64,000 bases of DNA from Candidatus Thorarchaeota archaeon MP8T_1. GTDB taxonomy: Archaea > Asgardarchaeota > Thorarchaeia > Thorarchaeales > Thorarchaeaceae. Made by a program: the position numbers and the translations under genes. Shown piece by piece: positions 9,527 to 17,613 of this stretch. The notes beneath the pieces are model-generated. The model did not search any database, was not told the origin of the DNA, and saw only the letters and a list, made by a program, of their open reading frames with translations. Positions within the stretch are counted from its first letter, which is position 1, and each line of letters opens with the position of its first letter. The stretch is taken from positions 1-64,000 of the forward strand of contig PJER01000012.1 in assembly GCA_002825465.1 (NCBI GenBank), read 5' to 3'.

Positions 9527-10558
9527 TCAAATCAGTTGAGATTCTAATTCCCGATATTCAGATGAAAATTGACGCTTCAATTTAGCTCTCTTGTTTTCGT
9601 CTATGAAAGCAGACTGCAATCCATTCAAAGAAATCTGATAGAGGTCCTCCACGGAGAAGCCAAGTTCTCTATGAAGGGTAAGATATTCATTATTCATATC
9701 CGTATGAAACAATGAGGGATCGTCACTGTTCACAGTGACCAATAGACCATTATCAAAGAAATCACGGACTGGGTGGTCGCGAATCGAAGAAACCACTCCT
9801 GTTCTTAGATTACTAACTGGGCACATCTCAATGGGTATCTGCTTACGTTTCAGATACTCAACTAAAATTGGATCTTCCTTTGCAGTTACACCATGACCCA
9901 GTCGTTCCACATTGAGGCTTTGAATCGCATCCCATATTGATTCAGGTCCTGCTGCTTCACCTGCATGAGCTACGCGATGTAAACCAAGTTCAGTGACTCT
10001 TTTGAAATGTTCAACAAATCGATTTGGTGGAAACCCTTTTTCTTTCCCACCAATGTCTACGGATACAATGTTGTCTGGTTTCTTCTCAATAAAATCAATA
10101 ATCTCCATCCCTTCATCATGAGTCGAGTTTCGAACCAAATCTACTCTCAGGTTAGTTTCTATTCCAAAGTTTCTCTTTGCTCGTTGTACTCCTCTATTGA
10201 TACAATCAGATATTCGCTTGAATCGTAGACCATTTGGGATATGATCTCTCGGGGAGAAACTAGCTTCTACATAGTGAACATTACTCTTTGCACAGGTCTC
10301 TAGCATCTCGTAGGTTATCCGTTCAAAATGACGTTCATCTCTAATGTAACTGACTGCTTCCATGTATACCTTGATGAAATTCAAAAAATCCTTGTATTCA
10401 AATCGTTTTACTATCTGTTCGACATTTGTGTACGGTGACTTGATATTATCTTCTTCAATTATCTCAAGTAATGTTTCTGGTTTCACTGATCCAAGAATAT
10501 GAACATGTAACTCGACCTTTGGCAGAGATCTGATTATGTCTAGGGTTTCCATTTGCAT
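9527..10558 (-). CDS. adenosine deaminase family protein
   Basis: 343 residues, typical ADA length. Zinc and catalytic residues of the amidohydrolase fold are present: HVH (H18, H20), HAGE (H198, E201), the GHG histidine (H222) and the NSDDP aspartates (D279, D280). The family removes the 6-amino group of adenosine or related purines in salvage. The usual Asp or Asn two residues after HVH (HVHLDG, HVHLNG) is Leu here (HVHILGS), so the substrate may differ from adenosine: adenine, methylated AMP or another aminopurine are possibilities. No Shine-Dalgarno is visible before the ATG, which would fit a leaderless transcript. Confidence 0.8.
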   Translation of the reverse strand: MQMETLDIIRSLPKVELHVHILGSVKPETLLEIIEEDNIKSPYTNVEQIVKRFEYKDFLNFIKVYMEAVSYIRDERHFERITYEMLETCAKSNVHYVEASFSPRDHIPNGLRFKRISDCINRGVQRAKRNFGIETNLRVDLVRNSTHDEGMEIIDFIEKKPDNIVSVDIGGKEKGFPPNRFVEHFKRVTELGLHRVAHAGEAAGPESIWDAIQSLNVERLGHGVTAKEDPILVEYLKRKQIPIEMCPVSNLRTGVVSSIRDHPVRDFFDNGLLVTVNSDDPSLFHTDMNNEYLTLHRELGFSVEDLYQISLNGLQSAFIDENKRAKLKRQFSSEYRELESQLI

Positions 10559-10871
10559 CGTGATGTTTCATTGTTAATGTTAAATCTTTAGACACGCTTG
10601 GTTTCACTCTGGTAATAACTTCAACCGATTTTTAACTAATAAACCTGTAATTTTAATATGTAATACCTTGGCAACATGGCCATTTGTTAAGTTCATATTT
10701 TCAGCAGTAGCGGCGTCTATTCTGAATATGTCCGCTAGCATTCTAAATCAAATACACTTGTTATTCACCTTCGATAAAACGCTTCAAATCGGCGCATAGG
10801 TCAATTCTAATGGAGGACTACTTCCCTATACCGGTTATATTCAGAAATTGGTATATTTCTCTCGATTAGAG
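10559..10871. other. intergenic region between adenosine-deaminase-like and thioredoxin-like genes
   Basis: About 310 bases without a convincing gene. It contains a short inverted repeat tagcgg / ccgcta (10708-10713 and 10732-10737) and a second inverted pair ttctgaata / tattcagaa (about 10720 and 10839). Both transcription starts of the divergent neighbours should lie here. Nothing resembling a tRNA was seen. Confidence 0.45.
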
Positions 10872-11213
10872 ATGACCGTTAGAACAGAATCTGCCCTTCT
10901 CCCTATTTCAGCTACAAAGACCGACTGTGGAAGATGTAGTTGCATTATTCTCTACAGTAGCGAACATTGTGTGCTATGTGATGCGGCTCTGGAAATTCTT
11001 CAATCGGTTATCTCTGATTTTGGACTTCCTCCTTCTGTTATTAGAAAGGTCGATATCATGCTTGAGGATGACGGGTGTAATCTTCCTCCGCCAGTTGGAC
11101 TCCCCGCGATGCGGATCTGTCATGAGGTTATCACGGGATTACCAGATATTGATTTGACACGCAGCGCAATCATGCAAGCTGTGTTAAATGGTTGCTTCTC
11201 AGATTGCCAATGA
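10872..11213 (+). CDS. small thioredoxin-like protein with extra cysteines
   Basis: 113 residues from ATG 10872. A CVLC redox motif (C33, C36) sits after a short beta strand (CIILYSS) and before a helix. A probable cis-proline follows at about 78 (GLPAMRIC), as in glutaredoxin or thioredoxin folds, and a helix ends the protein. Ahead of the fold is a second cluster CGRCSC (C19, C22, C24), with more cysteines near the end (C108, C112). The role is probably thiol-disulfide exchange or metal/sulfur handling in the cytosol. The upstream in-frame TTG at 10848 is the alternative start. Assignment rests on motif geometry only. Confidence 0.6.
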   Translation: MTVRTESALLPISATKTDCGRCSCIILYSSEHCVLCDAALEILQSVISDFGLPPSVIRKVDIMLEDDGCNLPPPVGLPAMRICHEVITGLPDIDLTRSAIMQAVLNGCFSDCQ

Positions 11214-11265
11214 CACGAAGTAGTATGTTCGACCAAAAATCCCCTGACTTGTTTTAGTGTAAGTA

Positions 11266-11550
11266 TTATCTTGGCAAGTGAAGATTGGCCATGCTTCGCC
11301 ATATCTCCATATTTCTCTGTAGTTCGTTCAGTTTTTCATGGTCAATGTGATACATTGGTTTGCGCATATCAAGTAGATTTGGTACCTTTTTGCAGAGATG
11401 ACCGGACTGCAAGGTTTTGAGAGCAAGGGTGACTGTTCTCATAGCGAGTCCACTCTTTTTTGCAATCTCTGCTGGATACATTGGCCCTTCACTGCTTAAT
11501 TTATCTAACACAATTAAGGTGCTCTTTGTGAGATTGATCGGGAGGCTCAT
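11266..11550 (-). CDS. small winged-helix transcriptional regulator
   Basis: 94 residues when started at ATG 11550, which has ggtgac a few bases upstream. An in-frame extension further back is possible but less protein-like. The sequence reads as a MarR-like winged helix: LIVLDKLSSEGPMYPAEIAKKSG, recognition helix MRTVTLALKTLQ, then a wing ending in YHID. Its last 20 residues are an amphipathic helix that could dimerise. It is divergent from the double-HTH regulator starting at 11736, so one may regulate the other across the shared 185-base region. Confidence 0.6.
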   Translation of the reverse strand: MSLPINLTKSTLIVLDKLSSEGPMYPAEIAKKSGLAMRTVTLALKTLQSGHLCKKVPNLLDMRKPMYHIDHEKLNELQRNMEIWRSMANLHLPR

Positions 11551-11735
11551 TCTAGTCACCAGATTCTTCTTCCAATTGAGTAATAGAGTCACAATCACCA
11601 CTAAGTACCCAAGGACGAATTGTATGTAATTCTTAAGTGGCTTAATATAAGCCTTATCAACAGAGTAATTCCTAATTGCTCCAACGCCAAGCTTAATTGT
11701 GGAATTCAATTGATTTCAAGAGAGAAGGTGATCTG

Positions 11736-12845
11736 ATGACTCGAAATCGTCCACTTGATCAAAAGGACGTTGATATTATTGGAGCTCTCGATAAACTGGG
11801 AGGGAAAACATCAACTGAAGAGCTCAGCCAAGCAACGAAGATTCCTGCACGTACAGTAAGATATCGCCTTACGAAAATGAGAGATGCAGAAGTTCTGTAC
11901 CCTGCGAGAACATTCACCCATGAAAGAAAATTAGGACTTGGTGAGAACATAATTCTCTGTGATACAACTCCAGGATCTATTCCTATACTTGAGGAGATGT
12001 TCCAATCAATTAATTCCATCTACTATTGGTCATCGACATATGGAAAATATAATGGCTGCACGATTAATTCTCTCTACTCTCTTACCACTCCAAACGTTTC
12101 AAGAAGATTGATGGAGGTTTTTCAGAAAGAGGGTCTAATCTCTAACTATTACATGTTTGACGCTACTGACTATGAGCACAAAAATGGTGATTTCAGTAAA
12201 TTAAATCCAAAACTTGGTTGGCAATATTGTTGGTCTGATTGGCACAAGAAAATCAAGAAGAGTCTCAATTCTAAATCAAGCAAAATTCATACAAAGTGTG
12301 ATGAAAATCCAAAACTAATAGATTTTGATAATAGTGATTTTGGATTACTGAGGAGTCTTTTTGATGATGCATTAGTCCCACAAAAAGAATTGGCTAAAAG
12401 GTTCTCATTGTCTGAAACACAGGTTACAAAGAGAATTCGACGATTAGAGAATGTAGGCGTGATAAAGGGATTTGGATCCAGTTTTAAAATGAGTGAACCT
12501 ATGACTGATTTCAATTTGTTCATTGATATTGAGGAACCTGTAGCACGAATTATGAATAATTTCTATGCACATCCCTTCCCGGGTTCTATATTACAGGAAT
12601 CACGAAATCGATGGTGCATTAGGCTAGCAATTCCTGCGGAGGGCTTTCAAGGATTCTTACATGGAATTGATTTAATGAGACCATATCTAAAATCATATGC
12701 ATTGCAATTCTTTTGCTCATATCATCGTGACACGAGTATCCATCCATATGATCTTTTCAATGTTGATACACACAAGTGGGAGACTCCTGTTTCAGACTAT
12801 TTAGCTATCATCTCTGATGTTTTGGCTAAACATTCAAGAAAATAG
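11736..12845 (+). CDS. transcriptional regulator with two Lrp/AsnC-like helix-turn-helix units
   Basis: 369 residues from ATG 11736, preceded by aaggtgat. An AsnC-type HTH occupies about 5-60 (ELSQATKIPARTVRYRLTKM). A ligand-domain-like region follows. A second HTH is near 205-255 (ELAKRFSLSETQVTKRIRRL), then a C-terminal alpha/beta part. Duplicated HTH-plus-sensor layouts of this kind occur in archaeal regulators. No DNA-binding partner or effector can be inferred. The gene is convergent with the nuclease-like gene, with only three bases between stop codons. Confidence 0.7.
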   Translation: MTRNRPLDQKDVDIIGALDKLGGKTSTEELSQATKIPARTVRYRLTKMRDAEVLYPARTFTHERKLGLGENIILCDTTPGSIPILEEMFQSINSIYYWSSTYGKYNGCTINSLYSLTTPNVSRRLMEVFQKEGLISNYYMFDATDYEHKNGDFSKLNPKLGWQYCWSDWHKKIKKSLNSKSSKIHTKCDENPKLIDFDNSDFGLLRSLFDDALVPQKELAKRFSLSETQVTKRIRRLENVGVIKGFGSSFKMSEPMTDFNLFIDIEEPVARIMNNFYAHPFPGSILQESRNRWCIRLAIPAEGFQGFLHGIDLMRPYLKSYALQFFCSYHRDTSIHPYDLFNVDTHKWETPVSDYLAIISDVLAKHSRK

Positions 12846-12848
12846 ATT

Positions 12849-13535
12849 TCATTTCACAGTTTCATACAGGAATGCATTTCCCTGCTTTCCAACCATTTTT
12901 AGTATCTTCATCTTCTTCATGCAATATGTCATTTTTTGAGCAAGCTTCTGTGAAATCATAATCTCCTCAGACAGAGACCTAGTCGTAAATGGTTCTGTGA
13001 TGGTCTTTGGAATCAAGGATAACATATCTTCAGGTTTTTGAAAGAGTTGCCTGTCAATGATTTCGACAAGATGGTGATCATAGATACTCCATCCCCTTCT
13101 TCTCCAACTTCCATTTCCATCTTTGATTCGAATTTCTTCCTCTCGGGTAAGTATTACCTCGAGCTCGAAATTGGTATTAATGAGAAATGTTGGTAAACGA
13201 ACCATTTCTTCGAAGATATTCGCTATAGTGCCTCTCTTTGGCGACTTTCTCTTTCCAATGACTCTGCCTTTACTATCCTGATGAATGATGATTTTTTCTT
13301 CTGCAATCGGATGAACTAGTCTAACTCTGTGTTTCTTCATGAGTTTGGCAAGTTTCTTTTTTATTGCAGAGAAATTTCTGGTTTGAATTTCTATCAATAG
13401 GTCGTTTTGAACTATATCAATAATGAATCCATCTACTTCTACTTCTGATTGCGTAGCTGGACTATCATACAATTCCTTGAGTGATGCATGGAGTGATCGC
13501 TCTTGTAGAGTTCCGATGCCTCCTTCCTTATTCAT
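12849..13535 (-). CDS. nuclease-fold-like protein with C-terminal helical/winged-helix region
   Basis: 228 residues. The first 100 residues resemble a PD-(D/E)XK core: VDGFIIDIV, then LLIEIQTRNF, i.e. the D...ExQ variant of the motif seen in some restriction-like nucleases, followed by a basic helix (KKKLAKLMKKHR). The second half looks like a winged helix (about 165-225). No methyltransferase or repair partner is adjacent. I infer a DNA- or RNA-binding role; nuclease activity is unproven. Confidence 0.5.
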   Translation of the reverse strand: MNKEGGIGTLQERSLHASLKELYDSPATQSEVEVDGFIIDIVQNDLLIEIQTRNFSAIKKKLAKLMKKHRVRLVHPIAEEKIIIHQDSKGRVIGKRKSPKRGTIANIFEEMVRLPTFLINTNFELEVILTREEEIRIKDGNGSWRRRGWSIYDHHLVEIIDRQLFQKPEDMLSLIPKTITEPFTTRSLSEEIMISQKLAQKMTYCMKKMKILKMVGKQGNAFLYETVK

Positions 13536-13597
13536 AATTTGACTCTCTCATGTCTACTTATTGACTGTTCTATTACCCACCTAATACTTGTAGAATG

Positions 13598-14059
13598 TTA
13601 GATATGTTTGGTCCAAATCACACCGTCATCTTGAGGGTAGAGATTTGGAAGTCTTGCTTCTTCTCGAAATCCCAAACTATTGTAGAATTTTCTTGCAACT
13701 TCATTAGTTCCTTCCATGAAGAGAATAATGACTCTGAGTGTATAGCCTTTATCAGAATAGAATTTTGAGGCTTCTTCAATAAAATGATTGACTAATCTTC
13801 TAGCAATTCCTTTACGTTGGTAATTTTCTTTAACGCCAAGACCGATAATTTCAACAACTCCATCGTCATACCCGCCTCGTGTATCCCAGGTCAAGGTTGC
13901 ACAAAGTTGATCGTCTTGAAGAGCCAAATTTGTCTTAAAGTGGTTTATCAAGTCATCAGCAAATATCTGAGCTCTTTCTGGATGGGGTTCTACTTCTTCC
14001 AGATACATATCTCTTAGGAGATTGATGTCCTTATCTGTGGCTGTTTTTATTTTAAACAT
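13598..14059 (-). CDS. GNAT-family N-acetyltransferase
   Basis: 153 residues, standard GNAT length. The acetyl-CoA binding motif A is clear: IIGLGVKENYQRKGIARRLV (about 72-91) with the Q/RxxGxA/G pyrophosphate loop. Motif B, NEVARKFYNSLGF, follows. The acceptor substrate is unknown. It lies 48 bases upstream of the minus-strand iscU-like gene end, and is read in the same direction after the sulfur operon. Confidence 0.8.
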   Translation of the reverse strand: MFKIKTATDKDINLLRDMYLEEVEPHPERAQIFADDLINHFKTNLALQDDQLCATLTWDTRGGYDDGVVEIIGLGVKENYQRKGIARRLVNHFIEEASKFYSDKGYTLRVIILFMEGTNEVARKFYNSLGFREEARLPNLYPQDDGVIWTKHI

Positions 14060-14107
14060 GGCATCTTGTTAGAGGAACTCAATTCGTTTTGTATTTGACG
14101 CTTCAGT

Positions 14108-14887
14108 CTACTCGATAATAACGACTGCATCAACGAAGAGTTCATAGTCTTCATCCTCATCAAGATTCTTGATTAACACTTTTTCAACCTCGTATTCTCC
14201 TCGAACTTCAAGAAGCCTTGATTGGTATAGGACCTTAACATTCGATCTTGCCAGTTTCTCTGCAAGATCAGGATTAAGTACAAGAGTCTCATCTGGAGTC
14301 AGAAGTATTACCCGATCTGTAACCTCTGTGAGATCCATAGCTATGTTCACTGATTCATCGCCAGAATATAGAACGAGGGTTCTAAGGTCTTTAAAGTCAT
14401 CCACATCATCTACACTTTCATAGACCCCCTTATCCAGGAATTCATCCTTTCCTACAAGGCATTCTACCTCTTCTTTCACACTCTCAGACTCTTCATCTAC
14501 CTCTTCGCCTCTGGCTTTCCGATAGCTTTTGATAGCCTCGTGCAAAGCGTCTGCTGCAAGGTTTGAACAGTGCATCTTGATTGGTGGAAGTCCATCTAAT
14601 TCATCCGCAACATCTTGACGAGTGAGTTCCATTGCCTCATCGAGAGTCATCCCTTTGACCATCTCTGTCGTCATGCTTGTTGTCGCAATCGCTGAACCAC
14701 AACCAAAAGTTCGGAATTTTGCATCTGTGATCTTATCTCCATCTATTTTGATGAAGACTTCCATAATATCACCACAAGTAGGATTGCCAACTTTGCCAAC
14801 AGCAACGTCATCTCCCTCGAGTGTTCCGACATTTCGTGGGTTGCGAAAGTGGTCCAGGACTTTTTCACTATATTTTGTAGATTTCAT
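14108..14887 (-). CDS. iscU: IscU-type Fe-S scaffold fused to a degenerate AhpF/TrxR-like domain
   Basis: 259 residues, about 110 more than a plain IscU. Residues 1-130 are an IscU scaffold with the three cluster-binding cysteines C38 (in GNPTCGD, with D40), C63 (FGCGSA) and C107 (HCSNLA). After an acidic linker, residues about 168-259 resemble the NAD(P)H-binding segment of AhpF or thioredoxin reductase: LVLYSGDESVNIAMDLTEV..VILLTPD..., then NVKVLYQSRLLEVRG..VEKVLIKN and a final VDAVVIIE. The dinucleotide GGGxSG loop is altered to YSGDES and the CxxC redox centre is absent, so activity is doubtful. It follows iscS by four bases with gaggtg before its ATG, so they are co-transcribed. The fusion suggests a regulatory or docking role in cluster assembly (inference). 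Confidence 0.88.
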   Translation of the reverse strand: MKSTKYSEKVLDHFRNPRNVGTLEGDDVAVGKVGNPTCGDIMEVFIKIDGDKITDAKFRTFGCGSAIATTSMTTEMVKGMTLDEAMELTRQDVADELDGLPPIKMHCSNLAADALHEAIKSYRKARGEEVDEESESVKEEVECLVGKDEFLDKGVYESVDDVDDFKDLRTLVLYSGDESVNIAMDLTEVTDRVILLTPDETLVLNPDLAEKLARSNVKVLYQSRLLEVRGEYEVEKVLIKNLDEDEDYELFVDAVVIIE

Positions 14888-14891
14888 TTTT

Positions 14892-16061
14892 CTACACCTC
14901 TTTTGATTTGTAAATTGGTGATAGGTGTCTTAATCTTGTAACGATATCAGGCACTATCTCAAGAACTCTATCAATGTCTTGATCTGTATTGAATCTCCCA
15001 GTTGTTATCTGCAATGAACCATGTGCCTCTTCATGAGTTAATCCAGTTGCTATAAGCGTGTGTGATGGTTCCAGCGTCTTTGAGGTACATGCAGATCCTG
15101 TTGAAATGGCTACACCCTTATCCTTGAATGAGAGCAAGATTGATTCTCCTTCAATTCCATCAAATCTAACATGGGTATTACTGGCAAGTCGCTCAGTTGG
15201 ATGTCCGTTTAGGTAGCTATCAGGTACTTCTTCTAGAATCTGTTTGATCATTCTTTCTCGATATTCTGTGAATCGCTTGACTTCTCCAGGCATCTCTTTT
15301 TCCATAATCTCTACTGCAATTTTCATCCCTACAATTCCAGGAATATCCTCACTACCAGACCTGAGACCTCTCTCTTGTCCTCCGCCTATCATGATCGGAT
15401 TGATTCTGTATCCCTTCTTCATATATAAGACTCCGACACCTTTTGGTCCATAGAGATCGTTCGATGAGAGCGCCATGAGATGAATTCCATCACGCTTTAC
15501 ATCAATAGGTACAAGACCTTCAGCAGCAACCGCATCCGAATGGAAGGCAATGCCTTTCTCTTCTGCTATTTTTCCAATCTCTCGAATTGGTTGTATTGTC
15601 CCTATCTCGTTACTAGCATATCCAACAGAAATGAGAATTGTCTTGTCCGTGATTCTGCGTTCTAGTTTACTAAGGTCTACACGACCATACAAGTCAACTG
15701 GTACTTTGGATATCTCAAAGCCTGATCGCTCAAGATACTTGGCAATATTGTGAATAGAGATATGTTCAACTTCAGACATGATGATGTGGTTACCTTTTTG
15801 CTGATTCTTCATCGCATAACCTATGATTCCCATGTTGATTGCTTCAGTTGCACCTGAAGTGAATATTATTTCATCATCATCAGCATTGATGAATTTAGCA
15901 ATTGTCTTTCTACTCTCTTCAAGTGAATCTGTGGCGATATCTCCAGTTGTATGAAGTGCTGACGGATTTCCATACTTCTCCGTGAAGTATGGTAGCATCC
16001 CTTTAATTACTCTAGAATCTACTGGTTTTGCACTTTGGTTGTCAAGGTATATTTCTTTCAT
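14892..16061 (-). CDS. iscS: IscS/NifS-type cysteine desulfurase homologue lacking the PLP lysine
   Basis: 389 residues. The fold type I hallmarks are there: SGATEAINMG (69-78), EVEH (H100), HSDAVAA (D176), the GSGSE-like RSGSEDI and the catalytic cysteine loop TGSACTS (C325). In the normal motif S-x-H-K-x-x-GPKG the lysine that forms the PLP Schiff base is missing: the sequence reads SSNDLYGPKG, with D202 (codon 15456-15458) where Lys belongs. The same Lys-to-Asp change is known from Archaeoglobus fulgidus IscS, which assembles with IscU but binds PLP without an internal aldimine. It sits between tusA and iscU in one operon. It may act as a partner or persulfide handler rather than a normal desulfurase. 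Confidence 0.9.
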   Translation of the reverse strand: MKEIYLDNQSAKPVDSRVIKGMLPYFTEKYGNPSALHTTGDIATDSLEESRKTIAKFINADDDEIIFTSGATEAINMGIIGYAMKNQQKGNHIIMSEVEHISIHNIAKYLERSGFEISKVPVDLYGRVDLSKLERRITDKTILISVGYASNEIGTIQPIREIGKIAEEKGIAFHSDAVAAEGLVPIDVKRDGIHLMALSSNDLYGPKGVGVLYMKKGYRINPIMIGGGQERGLRSGSEDIPGIVGMKIAVEIMEKEMPGEVKRFTEYRERMIKQILEEVPDSYLNGHPTERLASNTHVRFDGIEGESILLSFKDKGVAISTGSACTSKTLEPSHTLIATGLTHEEAHGSLQITTGRFNTDQDIDRVLEIVPDIVTRLRHLSPIYKSKEV

Positions 16062-16099
16062 CTTAATGGACCTCTACCACTTATCGTAATAATTCATCT

Positions 16100-16345
16100 T
16101 CAGTCTTCTTTTCTTCTGAGTAGTATTCTTTTTGATCCATCAGGTAGCATTTTAGCACTAATGAAAGTATGACCTGTCCTCTTAGCGAATCTTTTGATAT
16201 CTTCCTCTGCTCCAGGATCGTCTGCAAGGACTTCGAGTACTTCTCCAGGTTTAATACTTTCAATTGCCTGTTTCGTTTGAAATAGTGGTTGAGGACAATA
16301 TAGCCCCACACAATCCAAACTTTCGGCTGGTTCTTGATCACTCAT
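16100..16345 (-). CDS. tusA: TusA/SirA-family sulfur carrier protein
   Basis: 81 residues from ATG 16345, the standard TusA size. The signature CPQP is present in LDCVGLYCPQPL, with the acceptor cysteine C17 and an additional C12. The rest has the expected beta-alpha-beta-alpha-beta pattern and ends in a strongly charged RRKED tail. TusA proteins take persulfide sulfur from a desulfurase and pass it on, for thiolation or redox sulfur metabolism. It is the first gene of the tusA-iscS-iscU operon; ggag precedes the ATG by ten bases. GTG 16351 is an alternative start. Confidence 0.88.
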   Translation of the reverse strand: MSDQEPAESLDCVGLYCPQPLFQTKQAIESIKPGEVLEVLADDPGAEEDIKRFAKRTGHTFISAKMLPDGSKRILLRRKED

Positions 16346-16468
16346 GAACACTCATCTCCAATAAACTATTGTTAATTTTGTCTTATAACTTTATTCATAC
16401 ATTGACTAATACGTATGACCTTTTGGTTTAATTTTTATTGAGGTTCAACATGTGAAAGTCAAATCACA

Positions 16469-17599
16469 ATGAAGTTGTTGATAATGGCAGTCAAGAAGAG
16501 TCGAGCCGCAGTGGTTCCTAAACCCAGTGCAAGTTTAGAAATTGCAGAATACGAAATCCCTGATTTAGCACCAGGTGCCGCATTATTAAAAGTTGCAAAC
16601 GCAGGAGTCTGTGGTACTGATGTTCATCTGTGGCATGGACGACTTGCAGGAGTACCATACCCTCTTATCCCAGGTCATGAGGTTGTTGGGACAATTGAAG
16701 CAATCGGACCTCGAACAGTTAAAGACCTAGATGGAAATGAAGTGAAAGTTGGAGATCGTGTTACATTCCATGATGTCTACAATACTTGTTACAAATGTTG
16801 GAACTGCTTAATCGCAAAAGCTCCAACAAAATGCACGAATCGAACAGTGTATGGAATAACAATGGATTCTACCAAGCACCCTCATCTAATAGGTGGTTAT
16901 AGTGAATACCTGTATCTCTCTCCTGGTACTCATATCATTAAGATACCTGATCATGTAAGTTTCGATGGTGCAAGTGCAGTAGGTTGTGCCATGCCAACTG
17001 CAGTCCATACTGTATTACGTAGTTCTCTGACATGGGGAATGAATGTTGCAGTTCAGGGTTCTGGACCTGTTGGACTGATGATTGCTGTTCTTGCTCTGAT
17101 TGGTGGTGCATCGACAGTTACGATGATTGACCAAGCGCAAAATAGACTTGATATTGCAAAGAAATTTGGAGTAACCCATACTCTCAATCTTGGAGAAACA
17201 ACATTAGAGGAACGTAAACAAGCCCTTATCGATATTGCTGGAGGTCATGGACCAGACATAATCTATGAGGCTACAGGGAATGCACGGGCAATTCCTGAAG
17301 GTATTGAGTTAGTACGTGAAGGAGGTACCTATACTATCTGTGGTCAATACACGGATAGTGGTACAGTTGAAATTAATCCTCACTTGATGAATAAGAAACA
17401 CCTTGATATCAAGACGGTATGGGGATCTGAGACCCTACATGTATATCGTGGTGTCAAGACCATCGCAGACAATTACGATAGATTCCCATTTGATTCACTC
17501 GTCACACACAAGTTTAGTCTTGATAATGCCCAAAAAGCACTAGAAACCCAAGAGAGCTTTGCTTCATTGAAAGCAGTAATTCAGCCACATGGCGAATAG
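16469..17599 (+). CDS. zinc-dependent medium-chain alcohol dehydrogenase family protein
   Basis: 376 residues. The catalytic zinc site is visible: CGTDVH (Cys plus the usual Asp/His), GHEVVG. The structural zinc lobe has four cysteines in CYKCWNC...TKC. A Rossmann domain begins near GSGPVGLM (GxGxxG). The family oxidises alcohols or polyols with NAD(P); the substrate is unknown. No Shine-Dalgarno decides between ATG 16469 and ATG 16484. The next gene, an M24 peptidase, begins 14 bases downstream, so the two are probably one operon. A 123-base divergent promoter region separates it from the sulfur operon. Confidence 0.85.
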   Translation: MKLLIMAVKKSRAAVVPKPSASLEIAEYEIPDLAPGAALLKVANAGVCGTDVHLWHGRLAGVPYPLIPGHEVVGTIEAIGPRTVKDLDGNEVKVGDRVTFHDVYNTCYKCWNCLIAKAPTKCTNRTVYGITMDSTKHPHLIGGYSEYLYLSPGTHIIKIPDHVSFDGASAVGCAMPTAVHTVLRSSLTWGMNVAVQGSGPVGLMIAVLALIGGASTVTMIDQAQNRLDIAKKFGVTHTLNLGETTLEERKQALIDIAGGHGPDIIYEATGNARAIPEGIELVREGGTYTICGQYTDSGTVEINPHLMNKKHLDIKTVWGSETLHVYRGVKTIADNYDRFPFDSLVTHKFSLDNAQKALETQESFASLKAVIQPHGE

Positions 17600-17613
17600 T
17601 TGGAGGTTGTTCT

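Noticed and set aside
16081..16341. An 86-codon frame overlapping tusA in another register
   Set aside because: The overlapping tusA frame has the diagnostic CPQP motif and a good start; this frame has no recognisable feature.
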